Assembly: GCF_027352905.1 (NCBI RefSeq)
Contig: NZ_DAIEIF010000019.1
Location: 1 to 64,000 of the forward strand
Reading direction: 5' to 3'
Source: Acidocella sp.
Lineage (GTDB): Bacteria > Pseudomonadota > Alphaproteobacteria > Acetobacterales > Acetobacteraceae
DNA length: 64,000 nt
Shown one piece after another: positions 25,423 to 34,308 of the stretch. Each line of letters begins with the position of its first letter. The first letter of the stretch is position 1. The notes beneath the pieces were generated by a model, which saw only the letters and a list, made by a program, of their open reading frames with translations, was not told the DNA's origin and did not search any database. A program made the position numbers and the translations under genes.

Positions 25423-25917
25423 TCAGATATTGTAGATGTCGAGCGAGGTGGAGATGAGATCGTTACAGAGCACGATCTTTTTCGCGGCGATGCGCAGGCC
25501 TTGGGCATCGCCTACCAAACGATAGAGATAGGAGCCGAAATAGGTCACCGACGCGCCCTTACGAAAGGCGGAGGCCATCCAGCGCGCGGTCACCCGGAAA
25601 CCGGCTTCCGTTTTCTCGATACGGGGATTGGCGGTGATATGGCTGGTGCGCGGCAGCGGCGTCGAGGCGCTCGAATGGCCGGTCCGGATGCGGAACACCC
25701 GGTCCTCCAAACCGCCGCGCCCCTTGTAATACATCAACGACATCTCGGATTGCGGATCGGCGGTCAATTCCAGCTCCGAATCCCAGGATGGCACCCAGAA
25801 CTCCACGTCATCGGTGAATAGGGCCAGCCAGCGGTCCCAGTCGCGGTTATCCAGGCTCTCCGCCTCCTCCGCGAGAAGATCCTCGATGGCGAAACGCTCC
25901 TCGGGCGAGACCCGCAT
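25423..25917 (-). CDS. benB: Benzoate/toluate dioxygenase-like beta subunit (system 2)
   Basis: A 164-residue beta subunit of an alpha3-beta3 Rieske oxygenase. EDLLAEEAESLDNRDWDRWLALF, the VEFWVPSWD strand and the C-terminal KKIVLCNDLI match the BenB/XylY pattern. The ATG at 25917 overlaps the alpha stop (TGATG). An earlier in-frame start would lie within the alpha gene and is not needed. Confidence 0.88.
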   Translation of the reverse strand: MRVSPEERFAIEDLLAEEAESLDNRDWDRWLALFTDDVEFWVPSWDSELELTADPQSEMSLMYYKGRGGLEDRVFRIRTGHSSASTPLPRTSHITANPRIEKTEAGFRVTARWMASAFRKGASVTYFGSYLYRLVGDAQGLRIAAKKIVLCNDLISTSLDIYNI

Positions 25918-27263
25918 CAACGCTCTCCCGCCCGCATGAGTTCGAGCCATCTTTTATGCTGGGCGACGAATATTCCCTCATCCTCGATCTTGGTGCCGCT
26001 CGACCGCGGGGAAAGGCCAAGCCCACGCGCGAAGTCATCCGCCCCCGCGACCTCATGCGCGGCGCCGCGCGACATGTCGTTCCAGCGCATCGCCGCATGG
26101 GCGGTATAGCCGCGCTGGGCCTCGCAAAACTCGGTCAGATCGTCAGGCGTCGCCATGCCGCTGGCGTTGAAGAAATCCTCGTATTGGCGGATGCGATGCG
26201 CCCGCGCCTTGGGCGATTCGCCCTTGGGGGCGAAGCAATAGATGGTGACCTCGGTCTTATCCACGGCGATAGGCCGGAAAATCCGGATCTGGGTGCTCAT
26301 CTGGTCCATGAGAAAGACATTGGGGTAAAGCAACAGGTTGCGCGACATCTCCACCGCCCAGCTGGCCGCCGCCTCACCCATGCGCCGGGCGAGCTCCTCG
26401 CGCACCGGGTAGAGAGGACGGTCCTGCGGGTTGGAAAACTCCGACCAGATGATGGTATGGCCATTGCCGAGATCGTAATATCCGCCGCGGGATTTGGGGA
26501 AATCCCCGACATTCATCGCCTTGGTCTTCTCGCCCGCCGCCTTGGAGATGGCGCGGTGGCGCATGGTCTCGACGTAATTGGCATGCACGGCGGCGACATG
26601 ATAGCCATCCACCCCGTTCTCGGCCTGCAATTTCCAGTTGCCATCATAGGTGTAGGTCGAGCTGCCTTTGAGAATCTCGATCCCTTCCGGGGATTGATCG
26701 ACGATAACATCGATGAAGGTCTTGCTCTCGGCCAGATAATCTTCAATCGGCTCGACTTCGTCATTGAGCGAGGCGAAAAGAAAGCCGCGATAATTGCCGA
26801 GCTTGAGCCGCCTCAGGCCGAGCTTCGCCTTGTCGAACTCGTCCGGATAGCCGCCGCCTTTTTCATTCATCGGCGAAATCAGCTGGCCATTATCATTGAA
26901 AGCCCAGCCATGAAACGGGCAGACGAAATTGGCCTTGCTGCCCTTGACCTCGCGGCAGAGCGTGGCGCCGCGATGCGGGCAGATATTGGCGAACACATTA
27001 ATCTCGCCCGCCTTGTTGCGCGAGACGATGACAGGCACCCGCCCCACCCAGGTCGTGAAAAAGGATTTAGGCGCCGGCAGCTGGCTTTCATGGCCGATGA
27101 ACACCCAGATCTTTTCCCAGATCGCCTTGAATTCCGCCTCGAACAACGCGGGATCGGTGAAAATGCTCCGGTCGACCCGGCGCAAGCCGCCATCATCCTC
27201 CAGCAACGCGTCGAGGCCGCCGCCGGAATACCGTCCTTGCCTGAAACTCTCGATCGCATCCAT
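25917..27263 (-). CDS. benA: Benzoate/toluate 1,2-dioxygenase-like alpha subunit (system 2)
   Basis: A 448-residue Rieske oxygenase alpha subunit. Cluster ligands are C95, H97, C115 and H118 (CPHRG... CPFHGW); the iron site is D219, H222 and H227 (GVDGYHVAAVH). Long stretches look like BenA/XylX: STYTYDGNWK, NLLLYPNVFLMDQ, TEVTIYCFAPKGES, RQYEDFFNASGMATPDD, NDMSRGA. The likely reaction is 1,2-dihydroxylation of benzoate or a substituted benzoate, but the related 2-halobenzoate and anthranilate enzymes, which yield catechol directly, cannot be excluded. Unusually for this subfamily, no BenC-type fused reductase is present. Confidence 0.88.
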   Translation of the reverse strand: MDAIESFRQGRYSGGGLDALLEDDGGLRRVDRSIFTDPALFEAEFKAIWEKIWVFIGHESQLPAPKSFFTTWVGRVPVIVSRNKAGEINVFANICPHRGATLCREVKGSKANFVCPFHGWAFNDNGQLISPMNEKGGGYPDEFDKAKLGLRRLKLGNYRGFLFASLNDEVEPIEDYLAESKTFIDVIVDQSPEGIEILKGSSTYTYDGNWKLQAENGVDGYHVAAVHANYVETMRHRAISKAAGEKTKAMNVGDFPKSRGGYYDLGNGHTIIWSEFSNPQDRPLYPVREELARRMGEAAASWAVEMSRNLLLYPNVFLMDQMSTQIRIFRPIAVDKTEVTIYCFAPKGESPKARAHRIRQYEDFFNASGMATPDDLTEFCEAQRGYTAHAAMRWNDMSRGAAHEVAGADDFARGLGLSPRSSGTKIEDEGIFVAQHKRWLELMRAGER

Positions 27264-27267
27264 AACT

Positions 27268-27627
27268 TTATTCCTTGTTGTTTTCTAAATGGCGCGCCGG
27301 CTCCAACTCCGCCCACACCTCGCCGTCGACGATGCTCACCGGATAGACGGCGATGCTGACGGTGCAGGGATATTTGCGGGCCTCGCCGGTCCTGATATCG
27401 AAACTACCGCCATGAAAGGGGCATTCCACCTCGCCATTGGCCAACACCTCGCCATCGGCGAGCGAGGCTTCGCCATGGCTGCATGTATCATCCGTCACGT
27501 AATATCCGTCTTCCAGCCGGTACACCGCGAGCGGCGCCCGCCCTTCGATCTCCACCTGCACGGCGCAGCCCTCCGGCACGGCGCTGCAAGCGATCAGGCG
27601 GGTCAGGCGGGGCGAGTCTTGGCTCAT
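27268..27627 (-). CDS. Rieske-type [2Fe-2S] ferredoxin
   Basis: A 119-residue soluble ferredoxin with C-S-H and C-P-F-H cluster motifs 17 residues apart (DDTCSHGEASL and VECPFHGGSFD). It is the electron carrier of three-component dioxygenases (BphA3/NahAb/CarAc type). It starts at ATG 27627 and ends four bases before the system 2 alpha gene, so it should feed that oxygenase, and perhaps system 1, with electrons from the reductase at 29469. Confidence 0.92.
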   Translation of the reverse strand: MSQDSPRLTRLIACSAVPEGCAVQVEIEGRAPLAVYRLEDGYYVTDDTCSHGEASLADGEVLANGEVECPFHGGSFDIRTGEARKYPCTVSIAVYPVSIVDGEVWAELEPARHLENNKE

Positions 27628-27664
27628 CTTCTCGGCGTTTCCTTCCACAAAATCCGTCAAACGC

Positions 27665-28534
27665 TCAGCCGGCGGGGGCCAAAGCGGGCCGGGCCGGCTG
27701 CGCGGCCCGGTCGGCCTCGGCGAAAAAGTCCTCCACGAGCCGCGCGAAGCGGCCGGCATGCTCGATCTGCGTCCAGTGCCCGCATTCGCCGAACACATGG
27801 AGCTGGGAGTGGGGAATCAGCTGGTGCAACCGGTAGGAAACCTCGAGAGGAATCACCTTATCTTCGCGTCCGTGAACCACCAGCGTCTCATGGGGAAGCC
27901 GGGCGATCTTCTCTTCCGGGCTCGCCAGCGCGGCAATCCAGCGCTGGCGCGGCGCGGGAAACATGGCGGAGAACGCTTCCTGCGCGCCGGGGCGGATGCT
28001 GGCGCGATAACGCAGCTCGGCGAGCCCATCGCTCACCAATGCCTGGTTGAAGGCGAAATAATCCATGCATTTGCGCATATTGGCGACGGAAGGCTCGTAG
28101 CCCCACACGGTGTCCAACCCCTCGGTGAGGGGGAACTCCACCCCCGCCGCGCCCATCAGCACCAGGCGGCGGAACCGCTGGGGATGGCGGATGGCGGCGG
28201 CGAGCGAAAGAGCGCCGCCAAACGAGTTGCCGATCACATCGGCTTGCTCGACATCCAGCGCATCCATCAAAGCGAGCAGCTGGCTGATCCATGTATCCAG
28301 ATCATAGCGTATGCCCTCGGGGCGGTCGGTGAAGCCGAACCCCACCATATCGGGCGCGATGACCCGGCGGGTCTTCTCCAGCTCCGGAATGACGAGACGC
28401 CAGTTGGCCCAGGCGCTCACCCCCGGGCCGGAGCCATGGATGAGCAGCACCGGGAACCCCTCGCCCCGGTCATGCAGATTGGTCCGGATACCACCGGCCA
28501 TGACAGATTGCCCGATTTCGGGATTTTCTTGCAT
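27665..28534 (-). CDS. xylF: 2-hydroxymuconic semialdehyde hydrolase
   Basis: An alpha/beta hydrolase of 289 residues for meta-cleavage products. Triad: Ser in GNSFGGALS, Asp in GREDKVIPLE, His in ECGHWTQIE; HGSGPGVSAWANW carries the oxyanion loop. It releases formate (or a carboxylate) and 2-oxopent-4-enoate, the hydrolytic branch that parallels the dehydrogenase branch. First gene of the 14-gene operon; ATG 28534 faces the divergent GntR gene across about 170 bases. Confidence 0.9.
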   Translation of the reverse strand: MQENPEIGQSVMAGGIRTNLHDRGEGFPVLLIHGSGPGVSAWANWRLVIPELEKTRRVIAPDMVGFGFTDRPEGIRYDLDTWISQLLALMDALDVEQADVIGNSFGGALSLAAAIRHPQRFRRLVLMGAAGVEFPLTEGLDTVWGYEPSVANMRKCMDYFAFNQALVSDGLAELRYRASIRPGAQEAFSAMFPAPRQRWIAALASPEEKIARLPHETLVVHGREDKVIPLEVSYRLHQLIPHSQLHVFGECGHWTQIEHAGRFARLVEDFFAEADRAAQPARPALAPAG

Positions 28535-28701
28535 GAGGCTTCTTCTCCCTGCCGGGTCGATCCTCCGGCTTAATATCGTCTTTACCACGCTACCCAACAA
28601 AAAAACTTCTATCAAGAGGAATTTGGATAATATCGATTTTATTGCGGCGCGGAGCGGGATGGTCTATGTCCAATCGCACCCGCAGGAGAGAAGGCGCAAA
28701 A
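28535..28701. promoter_or_regulatory. Divergent promoter/operator region of the meta-cleavage operon and its GntR gene
   Basis: AT-rich gap between xylF (minus) and the GntR regulator (plus). TAATATCG occurs twice in direct orientation (28571-28578 and 28628-28635), 57 bp apart; these are candidate half-sites for the GntR protein. CAGGAGAGAAGG before the GntR ATG is its ribosome site. No strong sigma-70 hexamer pair is evident. Confidence 0.45.
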
Positions 28702-29466
28702 ATGGATCAATCCTTGTTCACCGGGCCGCCCGCCGTCATAAACGGGATCACCCCCGCGCCGGAACGCGCCCGGACGAGCATCGAGGAAACCTATCTTTCG
28801 CTCCGCCAGGAAATTCTCAACGGCGCGCTGCCGCAAGGCTCCAAGCTTCACCTGGAGGGCTTGCGCGCGCGCCATGGCATCAGCACCACGACGGTGCGCG
28901 AGGCCCTTACCCGGCTCATCGGCGACCGGCTGGTGGTGGCGGAAGGGCAGAAAGGATTCCGCGTCGCCCCGATGTCCTTGGCCGACCTTGAAGACCTGAC
29001 CTATGCCCGCATGCAGATCGAATGCCTCGCCCTGGCGGACAGCGTCCGCCATGGCGATGACGAATGGGAGGTGCGGGTGGTGGCGGCCTATCACCGGCTC
29101 GGCATTACCGAGGACCGGCTGCGCGCCGCGCCCGCCCTCCATTTCGACACCTGGGAGCGGCAGAATATGGAGTTCCACGCCGCGCTGGTCTCGGGCGCCC
29201 GCTCCCAATGGCTGGAGCGGATGCGGATGATCCTCTTCCATAATTCCGAGCGGTACCGGCGGCTCTCGGCAACCAAGGGTCCGCCGCCGCTCAAGGTGCG
29301 CGACGAGCATACCGCGATTTTCGAGGCGGCGATCCGCCGCGACGCCGAGGCCGCGGTCGAGGCGATGCGCGTCCATATCGAGCGCGCTTTCAATGTGATC
29401 AAATCCGCCCATCTGCTGCCCGAATCCGGCGGCGGCGCGGCCCTCCCCACCTCACGGAACGCCTGA
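28702..29466 (+). CDS. GntR-family (FadR/FCD type) transcriptional regulator
   Basis: A 254-residue protein with an N-terminal winged helix (LRQEILNGALPQGSKL, then HGISTTTVREALTRLIGDRLV) and an all-helical FCD effector domain (NMEFHAALVSGA, VRDEHTAIFEAAIRRDAEAA). It is divergent from the 14-gene meta operon and is the obvious candidate for its control in response to an aromatic acid or pathway intermediate. The ATG at 28702 is favoured by the ribosome site; an ATG at 28666 would add 12 residues. Confidence 0.87.
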   Translation: MDQSLFTGPPAVINGITPAPERARTSIEETYLSLRQEILNGALPQGSKLHLEGLRARHGISTTTVREALTRLIGDRLVVAEGQKGFRVAPMSLADLEDLTYARMQIECLALADSVRHGDDEWEVRVVAAYHRLGITEDRLRAAPALHFDTWERQNMEFHAALVSGARSQWLERMRMILFHNSERYRRLSATKGPPPLKVRDEHTAIFEAAIRRDAEAAVEAMRVHIERAFNVIKSAHLLPESGGGAALPTSRNA

Positions 29467-29468
29467 CC

Positions 29469-30665
29469 ATGCCCGCCTCACCCGTCATCGTCATCGGCGC
29501 CGGCCTGGCCGGAGCCAGCTTCGTCTCGGAGCTGCGGGGGCTCGGCCATCAGGGCGAGATCATCCTGATCGGCGATGAGGGCCGCCCGCCCTATGACCGC
29601 CCGCCGCTTTCTAAGGCCTATCTTCTCTCCGGCGATGCCGCCCCCCTCGCCCTCGCCTTGCCGCATCTCGACCATTGCGAGCAGATACTGGACGACCCGG
29701 CGGTGGAGGTGGACGCGGCGGCGCGGCGCGTGACCCTCAAATCCGGGCGGCGGCTGGATTATGCCACGCTGGTCTTCGCCACCGGGGCCGCCGCCAAGCC
29801 GCCCCCGCCGCTCGGCCTCGCCGCGCCGGTGCTCAGCCTGCGCACGCAGGACGACGCGGACGCGCTGCGGGCGCGGCTGCTGGCGGGCGGACATCTCGGC
29901 ATCATCGGCGGCGGCATCATTGGCCTTGAGGTCGCGGCGACGGCGCGAACCCTCGGCCTCGAGGTCACGGTCATCGAGGCCGCCGACCGGCTGCTCAGCC
30001 GCAATGCCAGCCCTGCCCTCGCCCGGTTTCTGTTCGAAGCCCATAGCGGCAAGGGCGTGACCTTCCATTTCGGCGGCATGGGCGCGGCAAGCGGGGAGGA
30101 GATCAGCCTCGCCGATGGCGCCCGCCTCCGCCCGGACACGGTATTATGGGCGACCGGCGCCAACCCGAATGACGGCCTCGCCCGCGCCGCGGGGATCGAA
30201 TGTGACCACGGTATTCTGGTGGACGAGCTTGGCCGCACCAGCGCGGCGGGCGTTTTCGCCATCGGCGATGTCGCCCGCCTCAAAAGCGCGGCGGGCGGCG
30301 GGCCGAGCCGCCACGAGACCTGGACGGCCGCGCGCGACCACGCGGCCAATGCCGCCCGCCTCCTCATGGACCCCTCCTTCCGGCCGGACAGCACGGCCTT
30401 TTATTTCTGGACGGATCAGTACGAGCACAAAATCCATGTCATCGGCGCGCCCATGGCCAAGGAGAACGTGATTCAAACCGGCAAATCCCCGGACTCCTTC
30501 GCCATCTATCATGTCGAGGACGGCATCCTCGCCGGTGTCAGCCTCGTCAATAATCCCCGCTTGCTGGGCCCGGCCAAGCGCGCCATCGCCCGCCGCCCGC
30601 GCGTGGACCCCGCCCAGCTTTCCAGCCCCGCCTTCGACCTGCGCGCGGTTTTGCAACCCGCTTGA
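29469..30665 (+). CDS. FAD-dependent ferredoxin reductase (BphA4 type)
   Basis: A 398-residue NADH:ferredoxin reductase of the BphA4/putidaredoxin-reductase family. Landmarks: FAD loop VIGAGLAGASF, RPPYDRPPLSKAYL, NAD loop IIGGGIIGLEVAATA, second FAD motif GVFAIGDVA, and ETWTAARDHAANAA. It starts two bases after the GntR stop. It supplies electrons to the Rieske ferredoxin and so to the oxygenases. Confidence 0.92.
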   Translation: MPASPVIVIGAGLAGASFVSELRGLGHQGEIILIGDEGRPPYDRPPLSKAYLLSGDAAPLALALPHLDHCEQILDDPAVEVDAAARRVTLKSGRRLDYATLVFATGAAAKPPPPLGLAAPVLSLRTQDDADALRARLLAGGHLGIIGGGIIGLEVAATARTLGLEVTVIEAADRLLSRNASPALARFLFEAHSGKGVTFHFGGMGAASGEEISLADGARLRPDTVLWATGANPNDGLARAAGIECDHGILVDELGRTSAAGVFAIGDVARLKSAAGGGPSRHETWTAARDHAANAARLLMDPSFRPDSTAFYFWTDQYEHKIHVIGAPMAKENVIQTGKSPDSFAIYHVEDGILAGVSLVNNPRLLGPAKRAIARRPRVDPAQLSSPAFDLRAVLQPA

Positions 30666-30744
30666 GCCATATGCGGCTGCAACAACCATTTGCCCAACGC
30701 CCCGCCTTGCGTCATGATCGGCGCGTCCAGGAGGGAACAAATCC

Positions 30745-31056
30745 ATGATCGCCATCACCGTCATCTATCCGTACCAGCCGGATTACCATTTCGATTTCGA
30801 TTACTATTTGAACAAGCATATGCCGCTGGTGGAAAAGCGCTGGGGGCCGATGGGCCTAGGCAAGACCACCGTTCTCGCGGGCCAGCCCGGTCCGGATGGC
30901 AAGCCGCCCCTCTACGCCGTCATGACGATTATTGAATTCGAGAGCGCCGAGGCGTTTCAAAAGGCCGCCGCCGCCCATGGCGGCGAGCTGTTCGGAGACG
31001 TGCCGAATTTCACCAATATCCCGGCGGTCTCGCAACTCAACCAGATCAAACTTTAA
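30745..31056 (+). CDS. EthD-family dimeric alpha/beta-barrel protein
   Basis: A 103-residue protein of the EthD type: IAITVIYPYQPDYHFDFDYYLNKHMPLV followed by GKPPLYAVMTIIEFES. Small ferredoxin-like barrels of this type are common next to aromatic and ether oxygenases, acting as lyases, decarboxylases or accessory proteins; the reaction here is unknown. AGGAGG is placed about 10 bases before the ATG. It follows the reductase gene by 79 bases. Confidence 0.82.
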   Translation: MIAITVIYPYQPDYHFDFDYYLNKHMPLVEKRWGPMGLGKTTVLAGQPGPDGKPPLYAVMTIIEFESAEAFQKAAAAHGGELFGDVPNFTNIPAVSQLNQIKL

Positions 31057-31061
31057 ACGGC

Positions 31062-31586
31062 GTGCCTGCCACCCCCGCCACGAACGTGTGCTTCATCGTC
31101 GTCATGGGGGTGTCGGGGTGCGGCAAAACCACCATCGCCTCGCTGCTGGCCAGCCACCTCGGCTGGGAGTTCATCGACGCCGACTCGCTCCACCCGCCAG
31201 CGAATGTCGAAAAGATGAGCCATGGCATCCCATTGACCGACGCCGATCGCGAACCCTGGCTGAAAGAGATCGCCCGCGTTCTCGGGGGCTGGCGGCAGGC
31301 GGGAAAACAGGGGGTCATCGCCTGTTCCGCCCTGCGCCAGCGCTACCGGGACCTTATCCGGGCGGGGGCTGATGATGTCGTCTTCGTCTATTTGCGGGGT
31401 GACCGCGCGCTGATCCGCCAGCGCCTGGCCGCCCGCCAGGGCCATTACATGCCGGTCAGCCTGCTCGACAGCCAGTTCGCCGCGCTGGAAGAGCCGGGAC
31501 CGGAGGAGCCCGCCATCGCCGTGGATATAGATGCGCCGCCCCAGGCGCTGGCGGCCAGAATTCTAGCAACGCTGCGCCTGGGCTGA
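31062..31586 (+). CDS. gntK: Gluconokinase
   Basis: A 174-residue P-loop kinase: VVMGVSGCGKTTIASLLA (Walker A), then DADSLHPPANVEKMSHGIPLTDADR, the family signature, and ALRQRYRDLIR. It phosphorylates gluconate to 6-phosphogluconate. The GTG start lies five bases after the EthD gene, so they are co-transcribed, which is odd for a sugar-acid kinase within an aromatic locus. Length is normal for the family. Confidence 0.9.
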   Translation: MPATPATNVCFIVVMGVSGCGKTTIASLLASHLGWEFIDADSLHPPANVEKMSHGIPLTDADREPWLKEIARVLGGWRQAGKQGVIACSALRQRYRDLIRAGADDVVFVYLRGDRALIRQRLAARQGHYMPVSLLDSQFAALEEPGPEEPAIAVDIDAPPQALAARILATLRLG

Positions 31587-31595
31587 GTCCGGAAA

Positions 31596-33259
31596 TTATT
31601 TGCGCAACTCCCGCCGTAAAATCTTTCCCGTCACCGTTTTTGGCAATTCCTCGACAATCTCGACGATACGCGGATATTTATAGGCGGCCATCCTTTCCCG
31701 GCAGAAGAGAATGATCTCCTCCTCCGTCACCGTCTGCCCTGGCTTGAGGCTGACCACCGCCTTCACCGTCTCGCCGCGATACTCATCCGCCTCGCCCACC
31801 ACTCCGGCCTCGCGGATCGCCGGTGGGTATAGAGCACGTCCTCGACCTCGCGCGGCCATACCTTGTAGCCGGCGGCGTTGATCATGTCCTTCTTGCGGTC
31901 GACCAGATAGAACCAGCCTTGCGGATCCATGAAGCCGACATCCCCGGTATGCAGCCAGCCGCCGCGAATGGCGGCGGCGCTCTCCTTGGGCTTGTTCCAA
32001 TAGCCAGGCACAACCATCGGCCCGCGCGCGACGATCTCGCCGATCTCTCCCACCGGCAGGTCGTGCCCCTCATCGTCGCAAACCCGCGCCACGGTGTTGA
32101 ACACCGGCACGCCGATGGCCAGCGCGCCCGAGACAGGGTCCACCGGCGCCTCGCGGGTCAGCGGCACGGCGAGAATGGGCGAATTCGTCTCGGTCAGCCC
32201 ATAGCCGTTATGGATATAATGCCCGAAGGTCGCGCGGAACTGTTCGACGACCGAAGGCGGAATCGGCGCCCCCCCTGAATAAACCTTGGTCATCGTCGCC
32301 AGTTTTTCCCGGCACGCTTCCTTGTGGTTGAGCATGGCGATGAAGACGGTGATCGAGCCGATGGTGAATTCCGCCTTATGTTCGGCGATGGCGTCCATGA
32401 CCACGCCGGCCTCGAATCTGAACGCCAGAATTAACGGCGCGGCGGTGATCAAAGCGGCGCCGAAATGGCCGATGAGGCCGGTGATGTGGAACAGGGGCGC
32501 CACGCCGAGAATCGGCCCGCCCTCCCGCAGCTTCATCCACTCCCGGTAGGTCTGGGAATTGAAGGCGACATTGCCATGGGTGTTGGTGGCGCCCTTCGGC
32601 ACGCCGGTGGTGCCGGAGGTGTAGACGAGAAAGGCGATGTCCCCTGGCTGGTACCGGGGCTGGGCGCGCGGCTTTTCACCGGCGCGGCGCTCGACGATGT
32701 CGCGAAAATCCGGCGTCCCGGCAAATACACGGCGGTGAATGCCGTTGAACAGCCGGGGATCGTTGCGGGTCTGGAATTCCGCCGCCGTGGTGGTTATGAT
32801 CACCTGCGGACAATGGCGCTCCGGCCCCAGCCGGGTGACGAATTGTTCGTAGAGCGAGCCATGGCAGATCAGCGCCTTCGGCGTGCAATCATCGAAGAGA
32901 ATGCCAATCTCCCGGTCCCGGTTCATCGGATTGACGGGCACGGCGATGCCGCCCGCTTTCCAGGCCGCGATCACCGCGATGGGAAATTGCGGAACATTCT
33001 GCAAATACACCGCCAGCCGGTCGCCCGGGGCGAAGCCGGCTTCCTCCAGCTCCGCCGCCAGCGCGTCACTCAGCCGGTCCAGCTCGGCATAGCTGAGCCG
33101 GGCGTCGAAATAGAGAATGGCGGGAGCTTCCGGCGCCCGCGCGGCGGCGGCACGGAACATCGCCAGCGCATCGGTAAAATCGGGAACGATCTCCGCTGGC
33201 TGCCCGGGGTCATAGAGATGCAACCAGGGCTTCGCTTCATAGAATTTGTCGCCCATCAT
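31596..33259 (-). pseudogene. AMP-forming acyl-CoA synthetase with a single-base frameshift near 31822-31826
   Basis: Frame 1 (33259 to about 31825) holds most of an ANL ligase: YTSGTTGVPKGATNTHG, GYGLTETNSP, GGWLHTGDVGFMD, DRKKDMINAAGYKVWPREVEDVLYTH. Frame 2 continues PAIREAGVVG-x-x-DEYRGETVKAVVSLKPG and ends with PKTVTGKILRRELRK, which carries the catalytic Lys. Adding one C in the run at the junction restores YTHPAIREAGVVG, so a one-base loss in a C/G run explains it, either real or a sequencing error. As written, the protein lacks its C-terminal domain. It probably activated an aromatic or aliphatic acid and starts 10 bases after the cyclase stop. Confidence 0.8.
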
Positions 33260-33269
33260 CTTGCCCGCT

Positions 33270-34241
33270 TTATTTGATCGCGACCGGGTTGACGGGAGCG
33301 CCGGTGCCGCCCACCACCTTCAAGGGAGCCGCGACATAGAGAAAGCTGTATTGTCTGTCCCCGGCGCAATCCTCGGCGAGCTTGTCGAGCGAGGCGATCT
33401 CCGTGAAAGTCACGCCGAGATTCCTCATCAGCGCGTTATGCAGCGGCAACGCAACGCCGGAGACCGGGTCCACCGTCACTTCATTGGCGATCGTATCCGT
33501 GACGAGATTGGGAATCTCCATTTCATGAAACCACTTGACGAGTTCCGGGCTATAGGTCAGGCCGGGCTCGATAAAATTCTTGTAAAACTCCACCTTGTCG
33601 CGGGCGTAAAAACTGCCGATCCAGCCGGTACGGATCACCAATATGTCGTGCTTCTCGATCCTCGCGCCCTGGGCTGCGGCGGCCTTCATCACGTCCTCAT
33701 GGGTAAAGGTCTCGCCCGGCTCCAGCACATCCTTGCCGCGGAAGCGGGCCATATCGATGAGAATGCCTCGCCCGACGACGCCACGCTCGGCAATCGGCAG
33801 CACGCTCGCCTTGTCCATTTTGCCGGCGGTGGTCTTGGCGTCATAGCCGTTATAAAGCTGGTCGTCACACCATACATGGCCGAGCGCGTCATACTGGGTC
33901 GAGCCCTGCAGATACATGATCAGCATGTCGTCGGCATATTCCGCATGGCCGGGGAAGGGCACCCCCTTGCCGCAAAGATAATGGCCCTTATCCATAACGT
34001 TGATCCGCACCGGCTGGGCCCGCCCCGGCCAGACCGGATCGCCCTGGGGGTGACCCATCAATACCTGCAAGGTGAAGGTCTTGCCGGAGGAGACCGCGCG
34101 CACCCCGCGCAGAACCTCCTCTCGCGTCAGAAAATTGAGCGAGCCGACCTCGTCTTCCTCGCCCCAGCGGCCCCAGTTGCGGGGGTCGTTCTTGAGCAAT
34201 TCGCCCACGGGAATTTCGGCGCGCAGCGTTTGACTGGACAT
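33270..34241 (-). CDS. Cyclase-family (kynurenine formamidase-like) metal hydrolase
   Basis: A 323-residue protein of the cyclase/formamidase fold (PF04199-like). The long-form signatures are NDPRNWGRWGEEDEVGSLNF, GSTQYDALGHVW (metal-site His and Asp) and GRGILIDMARFRG. Members hydrolyse amides or lactones, or act on cyclic acids; the substrate here is unknown. AGGAGG lies about nine bases before the ATG. It is co-directional with the ligase downstream and the membrane protein and outer-membrane channel upstream. Confidence 0.8.
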   Translation of the reverse strand: MSSQTLRAEIPVGELLKNDPRNWGRWGEEDEVGSLNFLTREEVLRGVRAVSSGKTFTLQVLMGHPQGDPVWPGRAQPVRINVMDKGHYLCGKGVPFPGHAEYADDMLIMYLQGSTQYDALGHVWCDDQLYNGYDAKTTAGKMDKASVLPIAERGVVGRGILIDMARFRGKDVLEPGETFTHEDVMKAAAAQGARIEKHDILVIRTGWIGSFYARDKVEFYKNFIEPGLTYSPELVKWFHEMEIPNLVTDTIANEVTVDPVSGVALPLHNALMRNLGVTFTEIASLDKLAEDCAGDRQYSFLYVAAPLKVVGGTGAPVNPVAIK

Positions 34242-34308
34242 GCTGGTGTCTCCTCCTGTCCGGCTCTTCGGCCTTCTTTGCCAGCCTGCCTCCACAGGGC
34301 GGAAACCG

